DNA of 64,000 nucleotides from CBDDFS01 sp965227255 (GCA_965227255.1 CBDDFS010000004.1:186001-250000), one strand, 5' to 3'. Counted from the stretch's first letter, positions 1 to 8,154 are shown. Translations and numbers: made by a program. Notes: generated by a model from the letters alone, not told the origin.

Positions 1-1361
1 TCATTCTTCAGTCTGTATTGAATTACCTCAAACTGAAGTTCTCCCACAGTACCAATGTATTTCTTATTCCCAAATCGTTGTGTAAACAACTGAGCAAGTC
101 CTTCTTCGGTTAATTGTTGAATGCCTTTTTCCAACTGTTTCGACTTCAATGGATCCGCATTCACTACTTCTTTGAAGATCTCCGGAGAAAAGGAAGGAAT
201 GCCCTTAAAATGGATGTTTTCTCCTTCTGTGAGTCCATCACCGATCTTGAAGTTCCCTGTGTCATAAAGACCAATCACATCTCCCGGGTAGGCTTTTTCC
301 ACCACACTTTTGCTTTGAGCAAGGAAAGTGGCCGGATTCGAGAATTTGAGCTTCTTGCCCAATCGAACATGATGAAAGAACTTATTTCTTTCGAATTCAC
401 CGGAGCAAACTCGGAGGAAAGCCATTCTGTTTCGGTGATTGGGATCCAGGTTTGCGTGAATCTTGAATACAAATCCACTGAAATTATCTTCGCCAGGAAG
501 GATTTCACGATCTTCAGAATATCGACTGATAGGAGGTGGAGCAATGTTTACAAAGGTGTTCAGCATCTCCTGCACACCGAAGTTATTAAGGGCACTGCCA
601 AAAAATACAGGAGCCAGTTCAGCTTTCAGGTATGCTTCCTTAGAGAACTCCTCATATACGCCTTCCACCAGTTCCACATCTTCTCGCAACAGGGCTGCGG
701 CATCACCAATGTTTTCATCAAGAACCGGGTCACTCAGATCTTTGATCTCAACGATATCTTCTTCCTTTTTAGTCTTTCCTGATTCAAAGAGATTCAGGCT
801 TGAATTGAACAGATTGTAAACTCCCTGAAAATCCTCTCCATTGCCAATAGGCCAGGATAGAGGTCGGACCTTGATATTCAACTTTTCCTCTAGCTCATCC
901 AATAGTTCGAAAGGATCTCTACCGGGTCGATCCAGTTTGTTGATGAAGATGATAACAGGTGTATGGCGCATTCGACAGACCTCCATGAGCTTTTCCGTCT
1001 GTTCCTCAACGCCTTTTACGCAATCGATAACAAGAATAACGCTGTCGACGGCTGTCAATGTTCTGTATGTGTCTTCCGCAAAATCCTTGTGGCCCGGAGT
1101 ATCGAGCAGATTGATCAGTTTATTCCTGTATTCAAACGTCATTACGGACGTCGCAACGGAGATACCTCTTTGTCGCTCTATTTCCATGAAGTCGGAAGAA
1201 GCCGTTTTCTTGATCTTATTTGACTTTACGGCGCCGGCTGTTTGAATCGCTCCTCCGTAGAGAAGAAACTTTTCGGTGAGTGTGGTTTTACCTGCATCAG
1301 GGTGACTGATAATGGCAAATGTTCGCCTCTTATCAATTTCCTCGAGAATCTTAGAAGACAT
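1..1361 (-). CDS. prfC: Peptide chain release factor 3 (partial, 3' end missing)
   Basis: Translating the minus strand from the ATG at 1361 gives an uninterrupted frame to the window edge (about 453 residues; the family is about 525-530, so roughly 75 C-terminal residues lie outside). The N-terminus carries all GTPase motifs: SHPDAGKTTL (G1, about residue 18), RQRGIS (G2), DTPGHKDF (G3) and NKLDR (G4). RF3 is a ribosome-bound GTPase that recycles RF1/RF2 after peptide release. G1 to G4 spacing and the early KIKKTASSDFME segment fit RF3 rather than EF-G. The gene is preceded without any gap by the stop codon of a 45-residue small gene, so the two are probably translationally coupled. Long open frames on the opposite strand here are shadows of this gene. 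Confidence 0.95.
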   Translation of the reverse strand, partial: MSSKILEEIDKRRTFAIISHPDAGKTTLTEKFLLYGGAIQTAGAVKSNKIKKTASSDFMEIERQRGISVATSVMTFEYRNKLINLLDTPGHKDFAEDTYRTLTAVDSVILVIDCVKGVEEQTEKLMEVCRMRHTPVIIFINKLDRPGRDPFELLDELEEKLNIKVRPLSWPIGNGEDFQGVYNLFNSSLNLFESGKTKKEEDIVEIKDLSDPVLDENIGDAAALLREDVELVEGVYEEFSKEAYLKAELAPVFFGSALNNFGVQEMLNTFVNIAPPPISRYSEDREILPGEDNFSGFVFKIHANLDPNHRNRMAFLRVCSGEFERNKFFHHVRLGKKLKFSNPATFLAQSKSVVEKAYPGDVIGLYDTGNFKIGDGLTEGENIHFKGIPSFSPEIFKEVVNADPLKSKQLEKGIQQLTEEGLAQLFTQRFGNKKYIGTVGELQFEVIQYRLKN

Positions 1362-1499
1362 TTATTTCAATACTTTTTTAGTGACCCAAAGACGATAGGC
1401 TATTATAGCCTTATCAAAAGAATTCAGCTTCGTCAGGTCCTTTCTTGCATAGCTGGGTAAAACAGCTTTATTGATTTTGGCCAGTATTTTAAACAGCAT
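1362..1499 (-). CDS. Conserved 45-residue basic small protein upstream of prfC
   Basis: A minus-strand ATG at 1499 opens a 45-codon frame ending in TAA at 1364-1362, directly abutting the ATG of prfC. The product begins MLFKILAKINKAVLPSY and contains AIIAYRLWVTKKVLK; it is rich in Lys and has no signal peptide. I recall very similar short proteins (KILLPSYTKKG... followed by GYRxYVT) in other Bacteroidota, often labelled 'SsrA-binding protein', although they are far too short to be SmpB. The function is unknown. A clear -7 element (TACTTTTG, 1517-1524) lies 17 bases upstream, so this gene is probably the first of a prfC operon. The stop-to-start junction suggests translational coupling. Confidence 0.75.
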   Translation of the reverse strand: MLFKILAKINKAVLPSYARKDLTKLNSFDKAIIAYRLWVTKKVLK

Positions 1500-1516
1500 T
1501 CTTTCCGGTTGGGCGG

Positions 1517-1524
1517 CAAAAGTA
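1517..1524 (-). promoter_or_regulatory. -7 promoter element for the small gene/prfC operon
   Basis: The minus strand reads TACTTTTG, an exact match to the Bacteroidota -7 consensus TAnnTTTG, 17 bases before the ATG at 1499. No exact TTTG -33 box is visible at the usual spacing. Confidence 0.6.
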
Positions 1525-1544
1525 CGAATTGAGCCTTAAATTGA

Positions 1545-1552
1545 TAAATTTG
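1545..1552 (+). promoter_or_regulatory. -7 promoter element for the choice-anchor V gene
   Basis: TAAATTTG matches TAnnTTTG and lies 24 bases before the ATG at 1577. It is divergent from the prfC-side promoter 20 bases away, so the two promoters share this short spacer. Confidence 0.55.
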
Positions 1553-1576
1553 ATTGGTACGAACTAACCAAATCTT

Positions 1577-3160
1577 ATGAGAAAATTTTTACCTTTTTTA
1601 TTTATTTCTTCATTGTTTTCAGTTGGCATCATTCTGATGAATCAGAATATGGCCAATTCAAACACCGGTGGTCCCGGTGGTGGATACTCCGGAGCACCAA
1701 ATGAGAACACATGCAGAACCTGTCATTCAGGGGCCTCCCTGAACGGAGGTTTAGCTATTGATTCTATTTCTTCCAACATTCCTTCAACTGGATTTGTAGG
1801 AGGAGAGACCTATACGATTACAGCTCACATAAACCAACCAACAGGAGCCAGCAAATTTGGCTTCCAGATCAGTGCTGAGAATTCTTCGAATAGCAATATT
1901 GGTTCTTGGGTAATCACGAATTCCACAACGACTAAAATTGTCAACTCGAATTATGTGACACATAAATCTGGTGGAACTTCTGGCAGTGGTGGAAGATCAT
2001 GGAGTATGAACTGGAAGGCACCATGCGCTGGACAGGATACGGTCATTTTCTACGCCTGCTTTAATGTTACAAACAGCAATGGACAAAATAGTGGTGACAC
2101 TATCTATACTGAAGTCAGAGGTTATTCTGAAAATGTAGTCAATGTTGCTGATACCATCGACAACCTCGCCGCTTCTGATTTCGGAAATAACTATGACGGT
2201 CGCGACTTAAGAGTAACATTCCGAACGTCACCGTGTGAAACCAGGACTCAGGAGTATCGTCTGATGGCCGTGAAGCAGGCTCAGGCTGGTTCCTGGACAA
2301 TTTCTGACGCCCAGGCTGTTTCGTCTTCGAATTATGTCGTTGTGAATACCGGCACACCCAATACCAACAAGTCAAGAATCTTTGGGATGAATGGGACCGA
2401 TACAGACGGTGATCCAATTCAAAACAATGAGCCTTATACCGTATTTCTACTTTCCGTAGGGAATTCAGCTTTGGTGAGCAATGATACAATGTTTGAGAGC
2501 AATTCAATCACACTTACATCTCCGATGGTGACTGTGGACAGCATTTCGGGTGCCGATATAGGCAATACGGGAAATGCATCAGACCTGGAAGCTTACTTTC
2601 ATACACCTGCAGATGAAGTACCGGTTGGTGAATACAGAACCATTATTGTAAAAGAATCTGCGGCAGCGAATTTTACGAAAAGCGATGCGGATATGCTTGC
2701 CAGCAATCTGTATAAGACAACAAGTCCTGGAAGCGCCAGTACTAAGATCTCAGTTTCATACCAGGCCGGTGACATGGATTCAGACGGAGATACCCTTGAG
2801 CCAAATGTTGACTATCGTGTCTTTGTATTCACCAAAGCAGATGGCCAGGTCTCTCTTGAGGATACCCTTCAACAAAGTGATTCAACAGTTTCCTTCGATG
2901 AACCAGTTGGAATCGCAGAAAGAGAATGGGGAGAAGAAGTCAGTATTCGGAGCTTTGATGGACAGTTGATCATAAGTCTGCCTGATAATCTCAATTCAGC
3001 TGTATCTTATCGAATTTACTCTTTGAATGGTCAAATACTGACAGAAGGATTGTTTAGAAATCGGGTGAATACCATCGAACTTGGAGATGAAATACCGGAG
3101 ATCGGAATTATTCAATTGACTTCGGAAGTCTTTGTGATCAGTAAAAAGTTTGTGAAATAA
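1577..3160 (+). CDS. Secreted choice-anchor V (Reeler-like) protein with CxxCH motif and T9SS-type tail
   Basis: The 527-residue protein starts with a signal peptide (about residues 1-26), followed by a Gly-rich segment and CRTCH at residues 46-50, the CxxCH pattern typical of the choice-anchor V family in Bacteroidota and compatible with one covalently bound heme. Residues 55-180 form the Reeler/choice-anchor-like beta domain, followed by two repeats of about 130 residues that both contain VDSIS/NLAASD-type openings and DMDSDGDTLEPNVDYRV or TDTDGDPIQNNEPYTV. The last 70 residues (SYRIYSLNGQILTEG...ISKKFVK) resemble a T9SS type A sorting domain. It is probably exported to the cell surface. 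The substrate is unknown. It stands alone with its own promoter. Confidence 0.8.
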   Translation: MRKFLPFLFISSLFSVGIILMNQNMANSNTGGPGGGYSGAPNENTCRTCHSGASLNGGLAIDSISSNIPSTGFVGGETYTITAHINQPTGASKFGFQISAENSSNSNIGSWVITNSTTTKIVNSNYVTHKSGGTSGSGGRSWSMNWKAPCAGQDTVIFYACFNVTNSNGQNSGDTIYTEVRGYSENVVNVADTIDNLAASDFGNNYDGRDLRVTFRTSPCETRTQEYRLMAVKQAQAGSWTISDAQAVSSSNYVVVNTGTPNTNKSRIFGMNGTDTDGDPIQNNEPYTVFLLSVGNSALVSNDTMFESNSITLTSPMVTVDSISGADIGNTGNASDLEAYFHTPADEVPVGEYRTIIVKESAAANFTKSDADMLASNLYKTTSPGSASTKISVSYQAGDMDSDGDTLEPNVDYRVFVFTKADGQVSLEDTLQQSDSTVSFDEPVGIAEREWGEEVSIRSFDGQLIISLPDNLNSAVSYRIYSLNGQILTEGLFRNRVNTIELGDEIPEIGIIQLTSEVFVISKKFVK

Positions 3161-3194
3161 AGAGCTTTGATTTTACGTAATATAATAACAGATA

Positions 3195-5129
3195 ATGGAA
3201 CTGGAGAAAGGTAAAAGGAATATCATCAATCTGCTGGACAAAGCAGCAGAGAAATATGGAGATCTAAACTATGCTTCCAATAAAACGGATGAAGGCTGGA
3301 AATCATATTCCTATCGACAGATTAGGGATAATGTCAATGCCATTTCTGCCTCATTGTTGAAACATGGTTTTAAGAAAGGAGAAAATGCCGCCATCCTCTC
3401 TGAGGGTAGTCCGATGTGGATCATGGCCGAATTCTCTTTATTAAACATTGGAATGGTTTCTGTTCCGTTGTCTGTTAAATTATTACCCGAAGAGCTTCCT
3501 TTTAGATTGGATCATTCTGAAAGCAAGGCAATTTTCACTTCCAAGAATCATCTCGACAAGGTATTGAGCATTCTTGACCAACTTGGCAACAAGAATATGT
3601 TCATCGTTTACCTGGATGAAGATGCAGAGCATTTCAGAAGTCAACTGAAGTCGAGGAGTATTGATGATAACAGGGGACTTGTGCTCTGGGAATTGCTTGA
3701 GGAAGGGAAAAAGCTTTACACCAAAGACCCTTCAGAGGTTGACAAAATAAGAGATGCCATACAGGAAGATGACGTAGTGAATATCAGCTACACATCGGGC
3801 ACGACAGGTAATCCAAAAGGAATCATGCTCACTCATCTCAATTATTATAGCAATACGAAGGATGGGATAAGTATTTTTAAGATCAAAGAAAAGTTCAGAA
3901 CGCTAGTAATATTGCCGGTTGACCATTCATTTGCTCATACTGTAGCATTATATGGTGCCCTGTTTAAGGCGCTGGATCTCTATTTTCTTGATGCCAGAGG
4001 CGGAGTGGCTAATGCATTGAAGAACATTCCAATAAATCTGGGAGAGATCAAACCCGAATTTCTTCTGACCGTTCCGGCTCTATCCGGAAACTTCATGAAT
4101 AAGATGAAGGATGGGGTGAAAGAGAAGGGAAACTTTATTGATTCAATTTTCCAGAATGCGCTCAAGGCGGGCATGAAACGAAATGGAGACGGATACCATA
4201 AACCGGGATTCATGGGTCAGTTGGGTACATTATTGCCTTATAAACTTGGTTCAGCCCTGATCTTCAAAAAACTGAGAAATGTATTCGGCGGAGAAATAAA
4301 TTACATGGTAGGAGGTGGAGCCTTGTTAGACATCAAACAACAGCAGTTCTATTACGCTATTGGTGCTCCGGTTTTTCAAGGTTATGGACTTACAGAGGCT
4401 GCACCGATAATCTCTGCCAATACGCCATATCGACATAAAATGGGTACTTCAGGTTCCATTATGCCTGGGGTTACATGCAAGATAATGAAAGATGAGACCA
4501 CGGAAGCGGGTCAAGGAGAGAGCGGTGAAATTGTGATCCAGGGAGATAATGTTATGAAGGGTTATTTTAAGAATCCAGAAGCTACGGCGGAGACCATCAA
4601 GAATGGATGGCTTTGGACAGGTGACCTTGGACATTTTGATGAAGACGGATTCCTTGTGGTGACAGGACGAAATAAAGCCCTTCTTATATCTGAAGATGGA
4701 GAAAAGTATTCACCTGAAAGCATTGAGGAAGCCATTATTAATTCCTCCGAAATGATCCAGCAGGCCATGATCTATAACGATCATAAAAAGTACACGACAG
4801 CCGTTGTTACACTGGATCCAATGAAAGTATCAAAACTGAAAGGTGTGAAAAGCGAAGAAGCTCTTGAATTGATAAGCAGAGATTTGAATTCGTTCAAAAA
4901 GGATCCGGCTTATGCCAATCAATTCCCTTCCAAATGGACTCCAACACACTTTTTTGTGGCCCCTGAGCCATTTTCGGAAGACAATAAGATGGTGAATTCA
5001 ACCATGAAAATGGTTCGATATAAGATCGTTGAGAGTCATAAAGAGGAGATTGACAAGATGTATGAGCCTAACGCAGCTGACAAAACAAAAGAGCTGAACG
5101 AGAAGTCATTGAATTCCATTCTCAATTAG
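3195..5129 (+). CDS. Long-chain fatty acid-CoA ligase (AMP-binding)
   Basis: At 644 residues this fits FadD15-type long-chain acyl-CoA synthetases, which activate fatty acids with ATP and CoA. Visible motifs: the AMP-binding P-loop YTSGTTGNPKGIMLTH at about residues 198-213, the GYGLTEAAP motif near residue 396, WTGDLGHFDEDGF near 473, followed by VTGRNKALLI and the C-terminal catalytic Lys region. The gene starts 34 bases after the choice-anchor gene, so read-through transcription is possible, but the functions are unrelated. It ends convergently with the acylphosphatase gene, overlapping by 4 bases. Chain-length preference cannot be read from the sequence. Confidence 0.93.
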   Translation: MELEKGKRNIINLLDKAAEKYGDLNYASNKTDEGWKSYSYRQIRDNVNAISASLLKHGFKKGENAAILSEGSPMWIMAEFSLLNIGMVSVPLSVKLLPEELPFRLDHSESKAIFTSKNHLDKVLSILDQLGNKNMFIVYLDEDAEHFRSQLKSRSIDDNRGLVLWELLEEGKKLYTKDPSEVDKIRDAIQEDDVVNISYTSGTTGNPKGIMLTHLNYYSNTKDGISIFKIKEKFRTLVILPVDHSFAHTVALYGALFKALDLYFLDARGGVANALKNIPINLGEIKPEFLLTVPALSGNFMNKMKDGVKEKGNFIDSIFQNALKAGMKRNGDGYHKPGFMGQLGTLLPYKLGSALIFKKLRNVFGGEINYMVGGGALLDIKQQQFYYAIGAPVFQGYGLTEAAPIISANTPYRHKMGTSGSIMPGVTCKIMKDETTEAGQGESGEIVIQGDNVMKGYFKNPEATAETIKNGWLWTGDLGHFDEDGFLVVTGRNKALLISEDGEKYSPESIEEAIINSSEMIQQAMIYNDHKKYTTAVVTLDPMKVSKLKGVKSEEALELISRDLNSFKKDPAYANQFPSKWTPTHFFVAPEPFSEDNKMVNSTMKMVRYKIVESHKEEIDKMYEPNAADKTKELNEKSLNSILN

Positions 5130-5398
5130 CTGATTACCCGGAAATCGGGAAATTCCTGAAGATCTACTTCTTCGACAATTACATTCTCCACCTTTGCTGC
5201 CGGTGGACCGATCTTGCAGAAAGTTAGGAACATTTCAAGGTTCCCCTGACTGCCTGTTGCTGATATAAAAACACTTCCATCGGCCTCATTCATGACTACA
5301 CCTCGTAATCCCAGACTTACGGCTTTGTCTTTGGTGCTTTGTCTGAAGTAAACGCCCTGTACACGTCCGAAAACTTTTATCTGGAGATGTTTTTCCAT
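5126..5398 (-). CDS. Acylphosphatase
   Basis: The 90-residue protein has the family's usual length and motifs: GRVQGVYFRQ near the N-terminus supplies the catalytic Arg, and GVVMNEADGSVFI supplies the catalytic Asn. Acylphosphatases hydrolyse carboxyl-phosphate bonds such as in acetyl- or 1,3-bisphosphoglycerate. The Trp usually found in the GxVxN loop is replaced by Val. A near-consensus -7 box (TATCTTTA) ends 4 bases before the ATG, so the mRNA may be leaderless. The gene converges with the acyl-CoA ligase gene, sharing 4 bases at the stops. Confidence 0.92.
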   Translation of the reverse strand: MEKHLQIKVFGRVQGVYFRQSTKDKAVSLGLRGVVMNEADGSVFISATGSQGNLEMFLTFCKIGPPAAKVENVIVEEVDLQEFPDFRVIS

Positions 5399-5402
5399 GG
5401 AG

Positions 5403-5410
5403 TAAAGATA
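5403..5410 (-). promoter_or_regulatory. Near-consensus -7 element, acylphosphatase
   Basis: The minus strand reads TATCTTTA, one mismatch to TAnnTTTG, ending 4 bases before the start codon. The same 4-base gap is seen at recF, bamD and a tetR gene in this window. Confidence 0.4.
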
Positions 5411-5420
5411 TTGGATAAAA

Positions 5421-5478
5421 GATTAACCCGTCCGAATGGACATTCGTCCGGGCGGGCGATTAACGATTTGAGATTTAA
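5421..5478. repeat. GATTNNN heptad repeats flanking a palindrome
   Basis: One GATTAAC unit (5421-5427) and three contiguous heptads GATTAAC, GATTTGA, GATTTAA (5458-5478) flank a palindrome. Left arm CCCGTCCGAATG (5427-5438) and right arm CATTCGTCCGGG (5441-5452) pair except for a 2-base internal mismatch. The flanks belong to the same heptad family as the array at 6306. There is no T-tract, so this is not a normal terminator. Confidence 0.6.
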
Positions 5479-5538
5479 GGGAGAGAGTTTTCTTCAATAT
5501 TTTATATTCATCAACGTTAGTTTATAAACTCAATCCAT

Positions 5539-6318
5539 ATGAAGGCAATCCTATCTGTTTTTGCAATAATCCTATTGATTTCTTGCAAACAAGAACCTGA
5601 GTACAATTCGAATCTGCGCAGTTTGGTACATGAAAACATGACGACCATGAACATCATGTATCACGTCCAAATGACTCATCTCCAAAAAGCATATCTCGAG
5701 AATAAGGTAAAAGCAGGACCTTATTGGAAAAGAGCACAGCATATTGAAAGAATTTCTCTAAGATTCTTGAGAGTGTGTAACTCACATTTAAGAGGTGAGG
5801 GTGCTTCGGCGGAGGAAGTGAAAAGCGAATACATAGTCGCTTGCGATTCATTGGAATACCTGAGGGAGACTTACATGTCGGAATTAAAGGATACAAGCAT
5901 CAATATCACCTACAACGAATCACTGGAGAGTTTTGAATTGATGAAATTCCATATTCTGAGATCAAGAATGTATCTGACAAGAATGCTCACCCTTGACGTT
6001 GACGCTTCAGACAGGTGGTGGCTTCCCTTGAGTGTTGGGAATAGCTCAGTTGACGCTTCTTCGTATTCATCCATTATTAATTTCAGGGCTGCAGGCAAGA
6101 ATTATAACACAGATTATGCGATTAAAGTTGGTAGTGTGGTCCATAACGGAGTGAGTAAAGAAATCAGCTTCAAAGACTCTCTGATCCTGGGTTACCGAAT
6201 TTATACCGAATCTCTAGATCCGGGAGAATATTGGATCAAAGGAAGAGTTTTTCTGGTGGAATCACCGAGCACATTCTGGGATCAGGATTTTGAAGATTCC
6301 TTTACGATTAACGATTGA
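5539..6318 (+). CDS. Unknown lipoprotein, first of a tandem pair
   Basis: The 259-residue protein has a lipoprotein signal with lipobox LISC at about residues 13-16, so it should be anchored in the outer membrane or periplasm. An alpha-helical region (about 20-150) precedes a beta-rich C-terminal part ending in LDPGEYWIKGRVFLVESPS. The next gene encodes a protein of the same length and layout whose C-terminus reads LDEGKYDLRGKLVFYGPGG, so the two are probably diverged tandem duplicates. I do not recognise a family; the helical-plus-Ig-like layout is loosely reminiscent of GldM/PorM C-terminal domains, which is speculation. The TGA stop lies inside a heptad repeat array, which supplies the last residues IND. 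Confidence 0.7.
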   Translation: MKAILSVFAIILLISCKQEPEYNSNLRSLVHENMTTMNIMYHVQMTHLQKAYLENKVKAGPYWKRAQHIERISLRFLRVCNSHLRGEGASAEEVKSEYIVACDSLEYLRETYMSELKDTSINITYNESLESFELMKFHILRSRMYLTRMLTLDVDASDRWWLPLSVGNSSVDASSYSSIINFRAAGKNYNTDYAIKVGSVVHNGVSKEISFKDSLILGYRIYTESLDPGEYWIKGRVFLVESPSTFWDQDFEDSFTIND

Positions 6319-6347
6319 AGATTAACGATTTAAGATTAACGATTTAA
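6306..6347. repeat. Six-unit heptad tandem repeat overlapping a stop codon
   Basis: Six exact 7-base units run in register: GATTAAC, GATTGAA, GATTAAC, GATTTAA, GATTAAC, GATTTAA. The TGA stop of the upstream lipoprotein gene (6316-6318) is inside unit two, and the array ends 3 bases before the ATG of the next gene. It therefore occupies the whole spacer, including the position of a ribosome binding site. Confidence 0.85.
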
Positions 6348-6350
6348 AAT

Positions 6351-7118
6351 ATGAGAAGGGTATTTGGTTTATTGATTGTTGTAATGTTTTTGACATCATG
6401 CGAAACGAATGAATCGGAATTGAGAGGACTTATTAAGGAGAGCAATTATTGGATCGAGGACTGTGGTGATGATACAGAAGCTCAAATCCTTAAAACGTAT
6501 TTCGAAAGAATTAAAAATAAAAGTTACTATGTCTTATTCAAAAAGGCCGATAGTGTTTACTATAATTTTATGAGAGCATATGATTCTCACTTAGACTCGA
6601 ATGTTTCATTTTCAACACTTCAAGACATATATCAAACAGCTCATGATAGTATAGTCGATATAATATCGTTTACAAGAGGCTACGACTGGATTGACTCTTG
6701 TGCGATAAAATACCCTCAAATGAACTCTAACTTGGATCATTCTTTTGTATCAACACATATGAGATTGCTAAGAAATTATTGTTTGAGGAATATTTACGTG
6801 CACATGGTTCCTGTTCGATCAGGGCCTAGTTACGACCCGTACATTAGTGATGAGGTGATTGAAGGTCAGGATGTTTCTTTCAATCTGAATTCCTTTTTCC
6901 TCGAGACAAACAAGAAAAAACGAATCAGGATTGATACGGTCCTTCATAATGGAAAATTGGTAAAGCTAGAACACACAGATAGCCTGATTGACTGCTATAA
7001 TATCAAATATGATGGTCTTGATGAGGGAAAATATGATTTGAGGGGCAAATTAGTTTTTTACGGACCGGGTGGTCACAGAATAGAAGAAAGGTTCACCCAT
7101 TCATTTAAGGTAGAATAG
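6351..7118 (+). CDS. Unknown lipoprotein, second of a tandem pair
   Basis: The 255-residue protein has lipobox LTSC near residue 17 and a helical N-terminal half with Asp-Ser signatures (AYDSHLDSN) that parallel CNSHLRGEG in the upstream gene. Its C-terminal beta domain contains DTVLHNGKLV, matching SVVHNGVSK upstream. These correspondences support duplication followed by strong divergence. No enzyme motif is visible. The gene follows the first copy after a spacer made only of heptad repeats, so both are probably one transcription unit. Function unknown. Confidence 0.7.
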   Translation: MRRVFGLLIVVMFLTSCETNESELRGLIKESNYWIEDCGDDTEAQILKTYFERIKNKSYYVLFKKADSVYYNFMRAYDSHLDSNVSFSTLQDIYQTAHDSIVDIISFTRGYDWIDSCAIKYPQMNSNLDHSFVSTHMRLLRNYCLRNIYVHMVPVRSGPSYDPYISDEVIEGQDVSFNLNSFFLETNKKKRIRIDTVLHNGKLVKLEHTDSLIDCYNIKYDGLDEGKYDLRGKLVFYGPGGHRIEERFTHSFKVE

Positions 7119-7222
7119 TATTCGCAGTTGAATAGCCAGCCAAGAATCACACATAAGGAATTTCATTTTCTCTTTCCAATAATTTATATTTATAGGAGTA
7201 TCTCATTGTTAAATGTGCTAGC

Positions 7223-7250
7223 GACTTTCGACTAGCGACTATCGACTAAT
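7223..7250. repeat. GACTNNN heptad array abutting a start codon
   Basis: Four contiguous heptads GACTTTC, GACTAGC, GACTATC, GACTAAT end one base before the ATG at 7252. The array replaces the region where a Shine-Dalgarno sequence would be. The same GACTNNN unit recurs at the end of the tetR gene near 57467-57480. Confidence 0.8.
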
Positions 7251-7251
7251 C

Positions 7252-7929
7252 ATGAAAGAAGACTTACTCCAATACATGAGTCAGCGGACTCAAAAGGGCA
7301 AGACCCGGTTGACTGCCGGCGGACCTGTAGTAACTATTTCAAGAGAAAAAGGCTGTCCGGCCAACTCAATTGCACGCAAACTGGCCAGAAAAATTTCATC
7401 TGGGAGTTCGGATAAATGGCGCTCGGTAAACAAAGAGATCATTGAGAAATCAGCCAAAGATCTTCATGTAAACCCATCGAAGATCAATCATGTGATCTAC
7501 TCGGAAGACAAAGGATTCTTTCGTGACCTCATGCTTTCTTTTGGAGAGAAGTACTACGAAAGTGATGTGGCCGTGAAGCGTTCGCTTGCGGAATTAATAA
7601 CACAATCCGCCAGTAAGGGAAATGTAATCATTGTAGGAATAGGAGGGGTGGCCATTACGAAGAATATCAAGAAATCACTTCACATAAAATTAACAGCGCC
7701 GTATAAATACCGGTTGAAAATTGTAGAGAAGAAGGAAGGCTTTTCCTCAGAACGGGCCAGGGAATATATGGACGAGACAGATGTGAACAGAAAACTGCTT
7801 ATTGATTATTATAACGGAATCAAGGCGGGAGACGACCTTTTTCACGCTCAATATAATTGCTCTTTGATGAAGGAGGATGAGATCGTTGATGCCATTTATT
7901 CTCTTATGAAGACAAGGAATTTGATCTAA
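7252..7929 (+). CDS. Cytidylate kinase-like family protein
   Basis: The 225-residue protein carries the hallmarks of the cytidylate kinase-like family: VTISREKGCPANSIARKLA near residues 27-45 in place of the usual ISREYGSGG-type P-loop, and an IIVGIGGVAI segment near 125 followed by an Arg-rich LID-like region (VEKKEGFSSERAREYMDETD). True Cmk proteins phosphorylate CMP/dCMP, but this branch is usually of unproved substrate. The P-loop glycine pattern is atypical (KGCPANS), so nucleotide binding may differ. Its start codon directly follows a heptad array. Confidence 0.8.
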   Translation: MKEDLLQYMSQRTQKGKTRLTAGGPVVTISREKGCPANSIARKLARKISSGSSDKWRSVNKEIIEKSAKDLHVNPSKINHVIYSEDKGFFRDLMLSFGEKYYESDVAVKRSLAELITQSASKGNVIIVGIGGVAITKNIKKSLHIKLTAPYKYRLKIVEKKEGFSSERAREYMDETDVNRKLLIDYYNGIKAGDDLFHAQYNCSLMKEDEIVDAIYSLMKTRNLI

Positions 7930-7949
7930 TCTTTGTCGACTTCGATTAA

Positions 7950-7969
7950 GGCGCTATATTTAGTGCGCC
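7950..7969. promoter_or_regulatory. Inverted repeat around a TATATTTA box
   Basis: GGCGC (7950-7954) and GCGCC (7965-7969) flank TATATTTAGT, where TATATTTA (7955-7962) is one mismatch from the -7 consensus. The promoter of the small membrane protein gene thus sits inside a palindrome, a possible operator. Confidence 0.4.
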
Positions 7970-7989
7970 AAATTCTTAAAACTATAGCC

Positions 7990-8154
7990 ATGGATGAAAA
8001 ACAGATTTCTAATCTACTATTCGTTGGATGCACAATTCTTGGTGTGGGAGTCGGAATGTTTCTGCATATGATAGCTATTGGTGCAGTCATTGGCGTAGGA
8101 TTAGGCTTTATCATTAAAGCAATTTATTTACACGGAAGAAACAACCAAACATGA
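7990..8154 (+). CDS. Small two-helix membrane protein
   Basis: The frame can be opened from a TTG at 7933, but the ATG at 7990 is preferred because the putative -7 box (7955-7962) lies between the two, leaving a 54-residue protein. It contains two hydrophobic stretches (LLFVGCTILGVGVGMFL and AIGAVIGVGLGFIIKAIYL), typical of the small glycine-zipper-like integral membrane proteins found beside envelope genes in Bacteroidota. Its TGA overlaps the ATG of the next gene by 4 bases (ATGA), indicating translational coupling with the DUF3078 protein. Function unknown. Confidence 0.6.
   Translation: MDEKQISNLLFVGCTILGVGVGMFLHMIAIGAVIGVGLGFIIKAIYLHGRNNQT

Noticed and set aside
114..782. Long plus-strand open frame with no matches
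   Set aside because: It lies fully opposite the prfC gene, whose conserved GTPase motifs are clear on the minus strand, so it is a shadow frame.
46..1361. EF-G or BipA instead of release factor 3
   Set aside because: The G1-G4 spacing and the KIKKTASSDFME insert near residue 48 fit RF3; EF-G has a different region between G1 and G2.
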